The notes under the pieces are model-generated. The model was not told the DNA's origin, searched no databases, and saw nothing but the letters and a program-made list of their open reading frames with translations. 64,000 bases of DNA from Antrihabitans stalactiti (GTDB taxonomy: Bacteria; Actinomycetota; Actinomycetes; Mycobacteriales; Mycobacteriaceae), in NCBI RefSeq assembly GCF_012932915.1, contig NZ_VCQU01000015.1, positions 55,858 through 119,857 of the forward strand, given 5' to 3'. Below, piece after piece: positions 26,495 to 35,042 of the stretch. Made by a program: the position numbers and the translations under genes. Within the stretch, counting starts at the first letter, position 1, and the number at the start of each line of letters is the position of its first letter.

Positions 26495-28357
26495 TCAGTG
26501 GACGGTGAGGTCGTAAAGGGTGACGCCGTCGATCGTCGTTGCGGTGTAGTTGGCCGCGACCCAGGCGGCGATGTCGCTGGCCGCGTCGCTACCGGTTTTC
26601 TCCGATCCGAAACCGCGCATGATCTCGCTGTCGATGAAGTAGTGAATCCGACCTTCCGCCACGTAGTCCTGGAACTGGGCGAGAGTTGGTGCGGGATCGG
26701 TGCCGTTGAACCCGCCGACCGCCATCACCGGGTTGCCGGTTTCGAGTTGATAGCCGGCTGCGTTGCTGGATCCGACGGTGGCCGCCGCCCATGTGTAGTC
26801 GTCGGCATTTGCCCTGAGTGCTGCGGTGACATTCGCACCTGGAGTGACGCCGCCGAGAAGGCCGCCGGTCGGCATGCCACCACCAGGTCCTGCACCCGAC
26901 GACGGTCCCGCTGAAGGTATGGCTCCCGTGTGCGGAGTCGCGGCGGTGGCCAGCGAGTAGGCACCTGGACCGCTCAGCCCGGCCAGGACTGCAAGCGCAA
27001 CCGCTGCCGTCGCAATGGCTTTCGGTAGCCTGCCCGCACAGAACAGCATCCCTGCCGCCACGACACCGACCACGACGATGGCTGGGCGCAGCCACGGATT
27101 CCAATCCTCGGTCCGTACGAGCAGGACAACGGCGGCCATGGTTGTCACCAGCATTGTGCCTGTCAGCACCGCCGTGGCGCGAATATCGTTGCGGCGCTGC
27201 CACAGTAGCGATGCACCGACACCGACCGCTCCGCCGACTGCCGGCGCGAGTGCCACCGTGTAATACGGATGCATGATGCCGTTGGCGAAGCTGAAGACGA
27301 CACCTGTGACGACCAGCCAGCCCAGCCACAGCAGTAGCGACGCACGGACCGCGTCCGTTCGCGGCGCTCGTCGGGTGACCCCCAAGCCGGCGATGCCGAG
27401 AATCAGCGCGGCAGGAAGGAGCCAGGCGATCTGACCACCCATCTCCGAACCGAACAGCCGTGCCCAGCCGACATCGAAGTTCATGTTGCCGAGGCCCCCG
27501 ACCTCATTTCCGGTCAAACGCCCGAAGCCGTTGTAGCCCAACGCAAGTTCGAGCACGCTGTTGTCCTGCGAGCCCCCGATGTAAGGCCGCGCTGACTCGG
27601 GCCACAGCGCGACGATCGCCAGGTACCAGCCCGCCGACACGACCGTCACGACAACAGCAATGACAGACCGCACGATTCGGGTGCGCAACGGCACCTGTGC
27701 GGCAAGCAAGAACACCGCCGCGAACGCCGGCAGTACGAGGAAGGCCTGCATCATCTTCGCCAGGAATCCGAAGCCGATCGCTACACCTGCGAGTGGCAAC
27801 CACCAAGCGCTGCTGTCTTTTTCGATCGCGCGAACCACACAATAGGCCGCGACAGTGAGGAGCAGGACCAACAGCGCATCCGGATTGTCGAAGCGGAACA
27901 TGAGCGTCGCGGCCGGCGTCAGCGCCAGAACTGCGCCGGCCAGAAGTCCTGCCCCGTGTCCACCGACTCGGCGTACCGCCGCATAGAGCATTGCAACGGC
28001 CGCGACGCCTTCGAGTGCCTGCGGCACAAGCAGACTCCACGAGTTGAACCCGAAGATGCGCGCGGAGAGGTCCATGACCCACAGCGCGGCTGGCGTCTTG
28101 TCGACCGTGATGGCGTTGGCCGCATCACTGGAACCGAAGAACATCGCCTCCCAGCTTTGGGATCCGGCCTGTACGGCGGCCGCGTAGAACTGATTCGCCC
28201 ACCCGCTGGCACCGAGATCCCAGATGTAGAGCAACGCGGTCCCACCGAGGAGCATCAGCAACGAGACTCGCCGCGTCAGCGCAGCACGCTTCTTCGCGCG
28301 TACTGGTGCGAGCTCGATCCGTCGAGAAGGCGCCGCCTCGAGCGCAGTCGTTGTCAT
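26495..28357 (-). CDS. GT39-family membrane glycosyltransferase (copy 2)
   Basis: 620 residues, paralogous to the neighbouring 24468-26405 protein along its full length: ASGWANQFYAAAVQAGSQSWEAMFFGSSDAANAITVDKTPAALWVMDLSARIFGFNSWSLLVPQALEGV. About 12 membrane segments and the same C-terminal domain (MAVGGFNGTDPAPTLAQFQDYVAEGRIHYF). At the position where copy 1 has WANDF this copy has WANQF. ATG 28357 gives the conserved basic lead; six upstream codons in frame are rejected. The pair probably shares a polyprenyl-phosphate sugar donor, which the GT2 domain of the nearby GT2-GtrA protein could supply (inference). Confidence 0.88.
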   Translation of the reverse strand: MTTTALEAAPSRRIELAPVRAKKRAALTRRVSLLMLLGGTALLYIWDLGASGWANQFYAAAVQAGSQSWEAMFFGSSDAANAITVDKTPAALWVMDLSARIFGFNSWSLLVPQALEGVAAVAMLYAAVRRVGGHGAGLLAGAVLALTPAATLMFRFDNPDALLVLLLTVAAYCVVRAIEKDSSAWWLPLAGVAIGFGFLAKMMQAFLVLPAFAAVFLLAAQVPLRTRIVRSVIAVVVTVVSAGWYLAIVALWPESARPYIGGSQDNSVLELALGYNGFGRLTGNEVGGLGNMNFDVGWARLFGSEMGGQIAWLLPAALILGIAGLGVTRRAPRTDAVRASLLLWLGWLVVTGVVFSFANGIMHPYYTVALAPAVGGAVGVGASLLWQRRNDIRATAVLTGTMLVTTMAAVVLLVRTEDWNPWLRPAIVVVGVVAAGMLFCAGRLPKAIATAAVALAVLAGLSGPGAYSLATAATPHTGAIPSAGPSSGAGPGGGMPTGGLLGGVTPGANVTAALRANADDYTWAAATVGSSNAAGYQLETGNPVMAVGGFNGTDPAPTLAQFQDYVAEGRIHYFIDSEIMRGFGSEKTGSDAASDIAAWVAANYTATTIDGVTLYDLTVH

Positions 28358-28545
28358 ACGACGATCGTCAACCAATGACGTGGACGCAGCCTTTGTCTGA
28401 CCTGTGCATCAGCTATGTGTGGGCGGCCATAGCGGATGCTGACCTCGGGCACAGCTCGCTCTCACGTTCGGGATAAAGGATTGGCCAAAGCGGCGGCAAA
28501 TCACCGTCGATACTGTGTCAGCACCTCGAATAGGAGAACCTCACG

Positions 28546-29142
28546 ATGACGAGCCCTGTCTCGGATCAACCTACCGTCGACGAACATCCCTGGGGGACAC
28601 CGCAATCCGCACCCGAGAGCGCGTGGTCGGCGAAGAAGATACTAGCGGCCGTCGGCATCGCCGGCGCGGTTGCGGTCGCCGGCGGAGGAGTGATCTACGC
28701 GGCTTCGAACAGTTCGGAAAACAATGGCGGACCCGGCAATTCTCCGTTTGGGGCAGGGCCGGGAATGAACATGAACAGCAGCGAAATGACGGCCCCCAAC
28801 ACCGTGGGCCTTTCCGGCACGCCCTTGCACGGTGAATTCGTCGTGGCAGGCGAAAACGGTGGCTATAGAACCGAGCTGGTACAGACTGGAACGGTGACCG
28901 CGGTCTCCGACACCGCCGTCACCGCGAAGAGTTCCGACGATTTCACGCAGACCTATACGCTCGCCGACACTTCCAACATCGCAGTGTTGAAAGTCGTTGA
29001 CACAGTGAGCATTCAGGGAACCGAGTCCGATGGCGCCGTCACCGCCGTCACGATCACCCCGGCTACCGGCAGCGGCGCAAAGGTCGCCACGCCCGGCCCC
29101 GATGTGCCGATGAACGGCCCGCAGGGACGACCCGGCAAATGA
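28546..29142 (+). CDS. Membrane-anchored extracytoplasmic protein
   Basis: 198 residues. A 28-residue acidic/Pro start is followed by one membrane helix (ILAAVGIAGAVAVAGGGVIYAA, residues about 32-53), a Gly/Asn/Met-rich linker (GPGNSPFGAGPGMNMNSSEM) and a small beta domain, GTVTAVSDTAVTAKSSDDFTQTYTLADTSNIAVLKVVDTVSIQGTESDGAVTAVTI, which looks like the DUF5666-type OB fold. It sits 188 bp divergent from the GT39 pair and upstream of the GT2-GtrA gene, so it may be the exported target or partner of the glycosylation locus. It ends 34 bp before a strong terminator. Confidence 0.7.
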   Translation: MTSPVSDQPTVDEHPWGTPQSAPESAWSAKKILAAVGIAGAVAVAGGGVIYAASNSSENNGGPGNSPFGAGPGMNMNSSEMTAPNTVGLSGTPLHGEFVVAGENGGYRTELVQTGTVTAVSDTAVTAKSSDDFTQTYTLADTSNIAVLKVVDTVSIQGTESDGAVTAVTITPATGSGAKVATPGPDVPMNGPQGRPGK

Positions 29143-29176
29143 GCGCCAACCACGCGCGATAGACCGAGCTATGCAG

Positions 29177-29210
29177 AAGGCCTCCGGAACGTAGTAGTTC
29201 CGGAGGCCTT
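29177..29210. terminator. Strong bidirectional terminator
   Basis: A perfect 14-bp stem (AAGGCCTCCGGAAC with its complement) and a 6-nt loop, ending in TTT on the plus side and AAGG/CTTC on the minus. It lies between the convergent membrane-anchored protein gene and the 30-residue small gene and could end both. Confidence 0.85.
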
Positions 29211-29225
29211 TCATCTGGGCGTGGA

Positions 29226-29318
29226 TCAGCGCCAGAACGGCAGCGACCGATACCAGCCGCCACCTGGCCAGAAGTTCTGCACGTACGGGGCGAAGTTGTT
29301 GAAGATGTCGTGCCACAT
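29226..29318 (-). CDS. 30-residue aromatic-rich small protein
   Basis: ATG 29318 to TGA encodes 30 residues beginning MWHDIFNNFAPYVQNFW and ending SLPFWR. Four Trp, four Phe and two Tyr make one third of it aromatic. GGAG sits 7 nt before the ATG, third codon positions are almost all G or C as in real genes here, and the strong terminator lies 15 bp past the stop. These three signs support a translated gene. It could be a membrane-active or membrane-binding peptide; no family is recognised. An inverted repeat (29414-29436) about 95 bp upstream may control it. Confidence 0.65.
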   Translation of the reverse strand: MWHDIFNNFAPYVQNFWPGGGWYRSLPFWR

Positions 29319-29413
29319 GTTGTTTCTCCGTCGGTTCGCCCGGCGGATTTGCTCCGCCGGTTTGTCTTGTCGACAGGTTCGACGCTATGCGCGGATCGCG
29401 GACCGTGCAACGA

Positions 29414-29436
29414 AATACGCTGTCTCACAGTGTATT
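29414..29436. promoter_or_regulatory. 23-bp inverted repeat, probable operator
   Basis: Arms AATACGCTGT and ACAGTGTATT separated by CTC, 9 of 10 positions complementary. It lies between the divergent small-protein gene and the GT2-GtrA gene. The nearby OmpR-type regulator is one candidate binder, but OmpR sites are usually direct repeats, so another regulator is possible. Confidence 0.5.
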
Positions 29437-29560
29437 CAGAGTCTTCTCATAGCCTTCGGGGGCGCTCGTAGCAGAAACCATTGGGTAGCAACCGATAACT
29501 CACAGCGGACCCATAGCTTGTGCAAATAGCAGACCCATCTCGCAATTCGACGATTGCTTC

Positions 29561-30835
29561 ATGACGACACTCGCACTCGGCTCTCACACGAGCCCAACCA
29601 ATTTCATGTCTCGGCCGAACGCCGCAGTCGATGCACACCTGCGCGGTGTTGCCGTGCTCGACGTGGTCGTGCCGGTATACAACGAGCAACGCGTGCTGGC
29701 CATCACGATTCATCGGCTTCATCGCTATCTCAGCGACAACTTCCCGTACTCGTTCCAGATCACCATCGCCGACAACGCCAGCGTTGATGACACTCCACGT
29801 ATCGCGGCCTCGCTGGCCGCCGAGTTGGAAGAAGTGCGCATGGTCCGGTTGGAGCAGAAGGGGCGCGGACGGGCGTTGCACACAGTGTGGTCAGCATCGG
29901 AAGCGCCAGTGCTCGCGTACATGGATGTGGACCTGTCCACCGACCTCGCCGCTCTGGCGCCGCTGGTGGCGCCGTTGATCTCCGGTCACTCGGATCTGGC
30001 GATCGGGACTCGGCTCGGTCGCGGCTCGCGGGTGGTCCGCGGCGCCAAGCGTGAGGTGATATCTCGCTGCTACAACTTGATTCTTCGTTCGACGCTCTCG
30101 GCCAGGTTCTCCGACGCTCAGTGCGGATTCAAAGCGATCCGATCCGATGTTGCGGAGCACCTGCTGCCCCTCGTTGCCGACACCGGATGGTTCTTCGATA
30201 CCGAGCTACTGGTGTTGGCCGAACGCAGCGGTTTGCGGATTCACGAGGTGCCGGTCGACTGGGTCGACGACCCGGACAGCCGTGTCGACATCGTCGCGAC
30301 CGCGACCGCCGACCTCAAGGGGATCGGCCGGCTGCTGCGTGGATTCGCCACCGGCTCGATTCCCGTGCAGGCGGTTGCCGAGCAGTTGGGTGCGCGGATT
30401 GTGTCATCCTATCCGCCGTCACGGTTGCTGCAGCAGGTTGTGCGGTTCGGTGCGATCGGCGTCGCAAGCACCTTGGTCTATCTGCTGTTGTTCGTAGCGA
30501 TCAGCGGGTCGTGGGGTTCGCAGATCGCCAATCTGATTGCGTTGTTGGTGACCGCGGTGGCCAACACAGCCGCTAATCGTCACTTCACCTTCGGTGTCCG
30601 CGGCACCGGCGGCGCAGCTCGCCAACACGCAGAGGGCTTGATCGTCTTCGCCATCGGGTTAGCGCTGACAAGTGGCTCACTTGCCATGCTGCACAGCCTC
30701 ACCGAACCGCACCGTGCGGTCGAGCTAGTCGTGCTGGTGCTGGCAAATCTCCTCGCAACGGTCCTGCGGTTCGTCCTACTGCGGGGTTGGGTGTTCCACC
30801 CAGGCCGCGGGCGAGTCCACACTCCCGCACGTTGA
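29561..30835 (+). CDS. GT2 glycosyltransferase fused to GtrA-type membrane domain
   Basis: 424 residues. Residues about 30-260 are a GT2 domain of dolichyl-phosphate mannose/glucose synthase type: VVVPVYNEQRVL, DNASVDDT, AYMDVDLSTD (metal-binding DxD), QCGFKAIRSDV, and TGWFFDTELLVLAERSG. Residues about 285-415 form four membrane helices of the GtrA family (VVRFGAIGVASTLVYLLLFV, NRHFTFGVRG, VLRFVLLRGWVFHP). The fusion would make polyprenyl-phosphate sugar and help flip or hold it in the membrane, supplying the GT39 transferases. No good ribosome site precedes ATG 29561. The response-regulator gene starts 87 bp after the stop. Confidence 0.92.
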   Translation: MTTLALGSHTSPTNFMSRPNAAVDAHLRGVAVLDVVVPVYNEQRVLAITIHRLHRYLSDNFPYSFQITIADNASVDDTPRIAASLAAELEEVRMVRLEQKGRGRALHTVWSASEAPVLAYMDVDLSTDLAALAPLVAPLISGHSDLAIGTRLGRGSRVVRGAKREVISRCYNLILRSTLSARFSDAQCGFKAIRSDVAEHLLPLVADTGWFFDTELLVLAERSGLRIHEVPVDWVDDPDSRVDIVATATADLKGIGRLLRGFATGSIPVQAVAEQLGARIVSSYPPSRLLQQVVRFGAIGVASTLVYLLLFVAISGSWGSQIANLIALLVTAVANTAANRHFTFGVRGTGGAARQHAEGLIVFAIGLALTSGSLAMLHSLTEPHRAVELVVLVLANLLATVLRFVLLRGWVFHPGRGRVHTPAR

Positions 30836-30921
30836 CTCTCGCAGGGGAGATACTGGGGCTTCACAGCTCACACATAGAAAAGGCACAGCGACCGCTCATC
30901 CCTACATCACAGAATGAAGAC

Positions 30922-31650
30922 ATGGCCGCATTGGAACGCATCGCGCAACAACGCTCAGACGGAGGCACCATCTCGGTGCTCGTGGTCGACGACGAACCCG
31001 TGCTTGCCGAGATGGTGTCGATGGCGTTGCGCTACGAAGGGTGGGATGTCGCGACCGCTGCCGACGGCGCGTCTGCGCTGGCAAGCGCTCGTGAAACCCG
31101 TCCGGACGTCGTCGTTCTCGACGTCATGCTGCCCGATATGAGTGGCATCGATGTTCTCCTCAAACTTCGTGCCTTGATTCCCCACGTGCCGGTGCTGCTG
31201 CTGACCGCGAAGGACTCGGTGGAGGACCGCATCGCCGGTCTCACCGCCGGTGGAGACGACTACGTCACCAAGCCGTTCAGCCTCGAGGAGGTCGTCCTGC
31301 GTTTGAGGGCCCTGCTGCGACGAGCCGGCGTCTCTGCCGAATCGAACGATGCAGAAATAGTTGTGGGAGACCTTGTGCTCGATGAAGACAGCCACGAAGT
31401 GTCGCGCGCGGGCGAGCCGATTGTGTTGACCTCGACCGAGTTCGAACTATTGCGATTCATGATGCGCAATCCGAAGCGAGTGATGAGTAAGGCGCAAATT
31501 CTGGACCGGGTATGGAACTACGACTTCGGTGGTCGATCCAACATTGTCGAGCTGTACATGTCGTACTTGCGAAAGAAGATCGACAACGGACGAGAACCGA
31601 TGATCCACACCATGCGCGGTGCAGGTTATGTCCTCAAACCAGCTCGCTGA
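30922..31650 (+). CDS. OmpR-family response regulator
   Basis: 242 residues. Receiver domain 20-130 with the acidic pair VVDDEP, phosphoacceptor Asp in VVVLDVMLPDMSG, and the switch Lys in YVTKPF; winged-helix DNA-binding domain 145-240 with LTSTEFELLRFMMRNPKRVMSKAQILDRVWNYDF and the RTMRGAGY-like MIHTMRGAGYVLKP. The start at ATG 30922 follows a mycobacterial TrcR/TcrA-like lead; a 45-codon extension is unlikely. The kinase gene overlaps its 3' end by 23 bp. Targets may include the neighbouring glycosyltransferases. Confidence 0.95.
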   Translation: MAALERIAQQRSDGGTISVLVVDDEPVLAEMVSMALRYEGWDVATAADGASALASARETRPDVVVLDVMLPDMSGIDVLLKLRALIPHVPVLLLTAKDSVEDRIAGLTAGGDDYVTKPFSLEEVVLRLRALLRRAGVSAESNDAEIVVGDLVLDEDSHEVSRAGEPIVLTSTEFELLRFMMRNPKRVMSKAQILDRVWNYDFGGRSNIVELYMSYLRKKIDNGREPMIHTMRGAGYVLKPAR

Positions 31651-33157
31651 GAGGTGGTCCGGTCTGCGGGCGCGGTCGCCTCGGCGTTGGTCGCTCCGCG
31701 CACGGCTACTCGCGGCGCAGACCGTCTTGCTCGCCATCGTCTGTGTTGTGATTGGAACAGCCACCGTCCTTTCGCTCCAGCAATATCTCGTCCATGAACT
31801 CGATCAGCAACTGATCGATGCCGGCCAGCTTTCGGTCCGGGTTGCCGATGGCACCTTGCCGCCCCCGCCATCCGGTTTCTCCGACGGCCCGGGCCCCGTC
31901 TTCCTGGATGCTCCAGGCCAACGCCCGGGTACGGTCGGCGCCGTGATCAAGGGTGACCGAGTGACGGACGCGGGCGCTTTGACCAGCACGGGAAGTCGGG
32001 CAGCGCTGAGCGAGTCCGCGAAGTCGGCGTTGCAGGCGATCCCGGTCGACGAGGGCCCGCGCACTGTCGAAATCAACGGGCTCGGTAACTACCGCGTGCT
32101 TGCGACCAAAACGCGGGCTGGTGACGTGGCTATTACCGGGCTTCCGCTCGGGGAGGTCGATGCGACGTTGTTCCGGGTGCTGTTGATCTTCACGCTGGCG
32201 GCGGTGGCGGCGCTGATAGCGGCGATCACGTTGGGTATCTTGATGATTCGGCGAGCTTTGCGTCCGCTGACGCGCGTAGCGGCCACGGCCCGAGGCGTCG
32301 GGGATCTCGAGTTGGACCGAGGCGAAGTCGAGTTGCCGGTGCGAGTACCCGAGATCTATACCGATCCCAGTACCGAAGTCGGTCAGGTCGGTTCGGCGCT
32401 GAACTGGATGCTCGACCACGTTGCCGCGGCCTTGTCGTCGCGACAAGCCAGCGAAACACGAGCGCGTCAATTCGTCGCCGATGCAAGCCACGAACTACGA
32501 ACGCCCCTGGCCGCCATACGCGGTTACGCAGAACTCGCGCAGCGCGAGCGTCCGGACATGTCCGACAAGGTGGCGCACGCAATGTCTCGTGTCGATTCGG
32601 AAGCGAAGCGAATGACACGCCTCGTCGACGACCTGCTGTTGTTGGCCCGTCTGGACTTCGGCCGCACGCTGGAACGCGAAGACGTCGACCTCTCGCGGCT
32701 CGTCCTCGACGCGGTGAGCGATGCACACATCGCCGGATCAGACCATGACTGGAAGATCGACCTACCCGACGAACCGGTATACGTCGTCGGAGATGCCGAA
32801 CGTCTGCATCAGGTACTGGTGAACCTCCTCGCCAATGCGCGTACCCACACTGGGCCGGGTACGACGGTCACGACGACCCTTCGCGCCGACGACGACGGTG
32901 GGGTGGTGCTATCGGTCGAGGACAACGGCCCGGGAATACCACCTGAGCTGGAATCGGAGGTGTTCGAACGGTTCTCGCGCGGCGACACCTCCAGATCGCG
33001 GCGAGCAGGAAGCACCGGCCTCGGCTTGGCAATCGTTGCTGCGGTCGTCAAGGCGCATCGTGGGTCGATCGATGTGCGGAGTGTTCCTGGCCGGACTGTG
33101 TTTACGGTTCGGTTGCCTCGGCGGGGCGTTGGGGTGGGACTCACAGTGGACCCCTAG
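31628..33157 (+). CDS. Sensor histidine kinase
   Basis: 509 residues. A membrane helix at about 25-50, an extracytoplasmic sensor loop to about 175, a second helix at about 180-205, a HAMP domain (RRALRPLTRVAATARGVGDLEL), the phospho-His box FVADASHELRTPLAAIRGYAEL (about residue 285), and an ATPase domain with HQVLVNLLANARTHT (N box), VEDNGPGIPPE (G1) and STGLGLAIVAAVVKAHRG (G2). It overlaps the response regulator by 23 bp, indicating co-translation. Its sensor domain has no recognisable ligand motif. Confidence 0.95.
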   Translation: MSSNQLAERWSGLRARSPRRWSLRARLLAAQTVLLAIVCVVIGTATVLSLQQYLVHELDQQLIDAGQLSVRVADGTLPPPPSGFSDGPGPVFLDAPGQRPGTVGAVIKGDRVTDAGALTSTGSRAALSESAKSALQAIPVDEGPRTVEINGLGNYRVLATKTRAGDVAITGLPLGEVDATLFRVLLIFTLAAVAALIAAITLGILMIRRALRPLTRVAATARGVGDLELDRGEVELPVRVPEIYTDPSTEVGQVGSALNWMLDHVAAALSSRQASETRARQFVADASHELRTPLAAIRGYAELAQRERPDMSDKVAHAMSRVDSEAKRMTRLVDDLLLLARLDFGRTLEREDVDLSRLVLDAVSDAHIAGSDHDWKIDLPDEPVYVVGDAERLHQVLVNLLANARTHTGPGTTVTTTLRADDDGGVVLSVEDNGPGIPPELESEVFERFSRGDTSRSRRAGSTGLGLAIVAAVVKAHRGSIDVRSVPGRTVFTVRLPRRGVGVGLTVDP

Positions 33158-33328
33158 TCTGTGCCAACGGGGTTGCTGTGCTCGACGTGGTGTCAAACAC
33201 CCGGAGCCGTCCGTGGCACTCACCGCGGTCCGCTGGCGCGGTCGGTTGCCGGGAACCGGGCCTGCACTTCGGTGAAGACCTCGCCGTAGCGGGCGAGCGG
33301 GCTTATCAAGCTGAGCCGCCCGCTTGAG

Positions 33329-34996
33329 CTACTTGGGGATGACCGGGAGCATGAGGCGGGATGGGCGCTGTGCGTCGTGGTGGATAGTTTGGTGTGCGAC
33401 GCGGAATTTGCTGGGGTCGTCGACGTCAATGTCGGTGTTGGGGTTGCGGTCCCAGCGGGGGAAGTTGCTCGACGCTACTTGTACTCGGATGCGATGGCCG
33501 GCCTTGATGACGATGCTGGTCGACCAGAGATCGATCTCGGTCGCGTCGATGCGGCCGGGTTCGGTTGTGACTCGGCGGATGCCGTCGACGATGTTGTGGG
33601 AAGTACCGTTTTCGTCGACGTCACAGAGTGTGACAACCCAATCGGTCGTGGGTCCGTCGGTTGCGGCGAAGAGTTCGGCGGTCACTCTGCCGGTGATTTC
33701 CAGGTCTTCTGTCAGCACTGGTGTCGTGAACACCAGTACGTCGGGGCGACTTTCGACGGCTGCCTGATCCTTGGGCCCGGGTGGAAATTGGCTCGACATG
33801 ACGAGGTTGCCGCCGCAGGTGGGCGCTGGATCGGCTGGGTCGTATACGAATTCGGTATGTGACTGTTCATGTGTGGGCTCGTCGAATGACAGGGCGCCGT
33901 CGTCGTGGAGATACAGGGGCGTGGCGACCGCGCGTGCGAGTGGCCAGCTTTGCTCTTCACGCCATTGGTTGATTCCCATGACAAAGATGAGTACCGGTGC
34001 GCTTGGATCTTCGGTGTCGGATCCGTCGCGAAGGTAGTGCTCGAACCAGTCGAGTTGGAAGTCGGTCATGGTCGCGGCGCCGGGGGCCACCGCCGACAGC
34101 ATGCCGAAGTTGCGGTCGCCGATCTGGCCGAAGTTGAAGAAGCTCACATGAGTCCATGGGCCGACGACAAGTCGGGTAGGCACACCGCGTTCTTGCATCG
34201 CAACGTAGTTATCGAGAGTTCCCTGCCCGAATACGTCGTACCAGCCGCCGATGTTGAGGCTCGGCACAGACACTTGGTCGTGGTGACCGGCGACGCGGCA
34301 CTCTTCGGTCGTCTCAGGATCTTGCAATCCTCGTTGGACGCCGATGTCGGGCAGGCCCGCCCGGGTGAGTGCGGGGAGCTGTCCCGCGGGGAGCCCCCAG
34401 TAGCCCTCGGTGGGTAGGGAGTCGAAATCATGCACGGTGGTTCCCAGCGCGGCGAGAAGATCGCCTGGCTCGGCGATGACCTTCGGCAACTGCGACAAGT
34501 TCTGCAGAAGTGTCCACCATCCGTTGAGTCCCAATTCGACTGCGCCGCCACGGAACATGAGACCGTCCGCGGGGTCGCTCCAGGTGATCTGCGGTGCAAT
34601 CGCGGCTAGGCCCGGTGGTTTCGTGAGAGCAGTGGCCCACTGCGTCTGGCCGGTGTAGCTGCCGCCGAACATGCCTACCTTGCCGTTGCTGCCGGGTAGG
34701 CGACTTGCCCACACGACGGTGTCGTACCCGTCTTGCTGCTCGTAGGCCCAGGGTAGCCATTCCCCCTCGGAGCCGAACCGCCCACGCGTGTCCTGTTGCA
34801 CGACAATGTAATTGCGCTTCACCGCGGCCAGCGCATCGAAGGTTAGGACGTTCAACGAGCCTGTCCTGTCGTACGGGGTGCGTTGGATCAGCACCGGATA
34901 CGATCCCGGAGCCGCCGGGCGATACACGTCGGCCCGCAGAATAGTGCCGTCGCGCATCGGAACTTCTACGTTGAGGTCAATGCTTATCTGGCTCAT
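33329..34996 (-). CDS. CocE/NonD family hydrolase (X-Pro dipeptidyl-peptidase S15 fold)
   Basis: 555 residues. N-terminal alpha/beta-hydrolase with RDGTILRADVYRP, the oxyanion/Arg region QDTRGRFGSEGEW, the nucleophile in GMFGGSYTGQTQ, a helical cap (about 150-240), Asp/His region NIGGWYDVFGQGTLDNY and GPWTHVSF, then a C-terminal jelly-roll domain (VFTTPVLTEDLEITGRVTAELFAA and ...HRIRVQVASSNFPRWDRNPNT). Cocaine esterase and glutaryl-7-ACA acylase belong here. It lies 46 bp after the SDR stop and may be the last gene of the acyl-CoA operon, in which it would release an acid from an ester or amide for CoA activation (inference). Confidence 0.9.
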   Translation of the reverse strand: MSQISIDLNVEVPMRDGTILRADVYRPAAPGSYPVLIQRTPYDRTGSLNVLTFDALAAVKRNYIVVQQDTRGRFGSEGEWLPWAYEQQDGYDTVVWASRLPGSNGKVGMFGGSYTGQTQWATALTKPPGLAAIAPQITWSDPADGLMFRGGAVELGLNGWWTLLQNLSQLPKVIAEPGDLLAALGTTVHDFDSLPTEGYWGLPAGQLPALTRAGLPDIGVQRGLQDPETTEECRVAGHHDQVSVPSLNIGGWYDVFGQGTLDNYVAMQERGVPTRLVVGPWTHVSFFNFGQIGDRNFGMLSAVAPGAATMTDFQLDWFEHYLRDGSDTEDPSAPVLIFVMGINQWREEQSWPLARAVATPLYLHDDGALSFDEPTHEQSHTEFVYDPADPAPTCGGNLVMSSQFPPGPKDQAAVESRPDVLVFTTPVLTEDLEITGRVTAELFAATDGPTTDWVVTLCDVDENGTSHNIVDGIRRVTTEPGRIDATEIDLWSTSIVIKAGHRIRVQVASSNFPRWDRNPNTDIDVDDPSKFRVAHQTIHHDAQRPSRLMLPVIPK

Positions 34997-35042
34997 GTCA
35001 ACTTCCTACTTTCTTGTGTATAGCAACTCGATGAGGTGACGG

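Noticed and set aside
33158..33328. AGCGGGC / GCCCGCT hairpin after the histidine kinase
   Set aside because: The arms are short with a long loop and no T-run, so it was not counted as a terminator.
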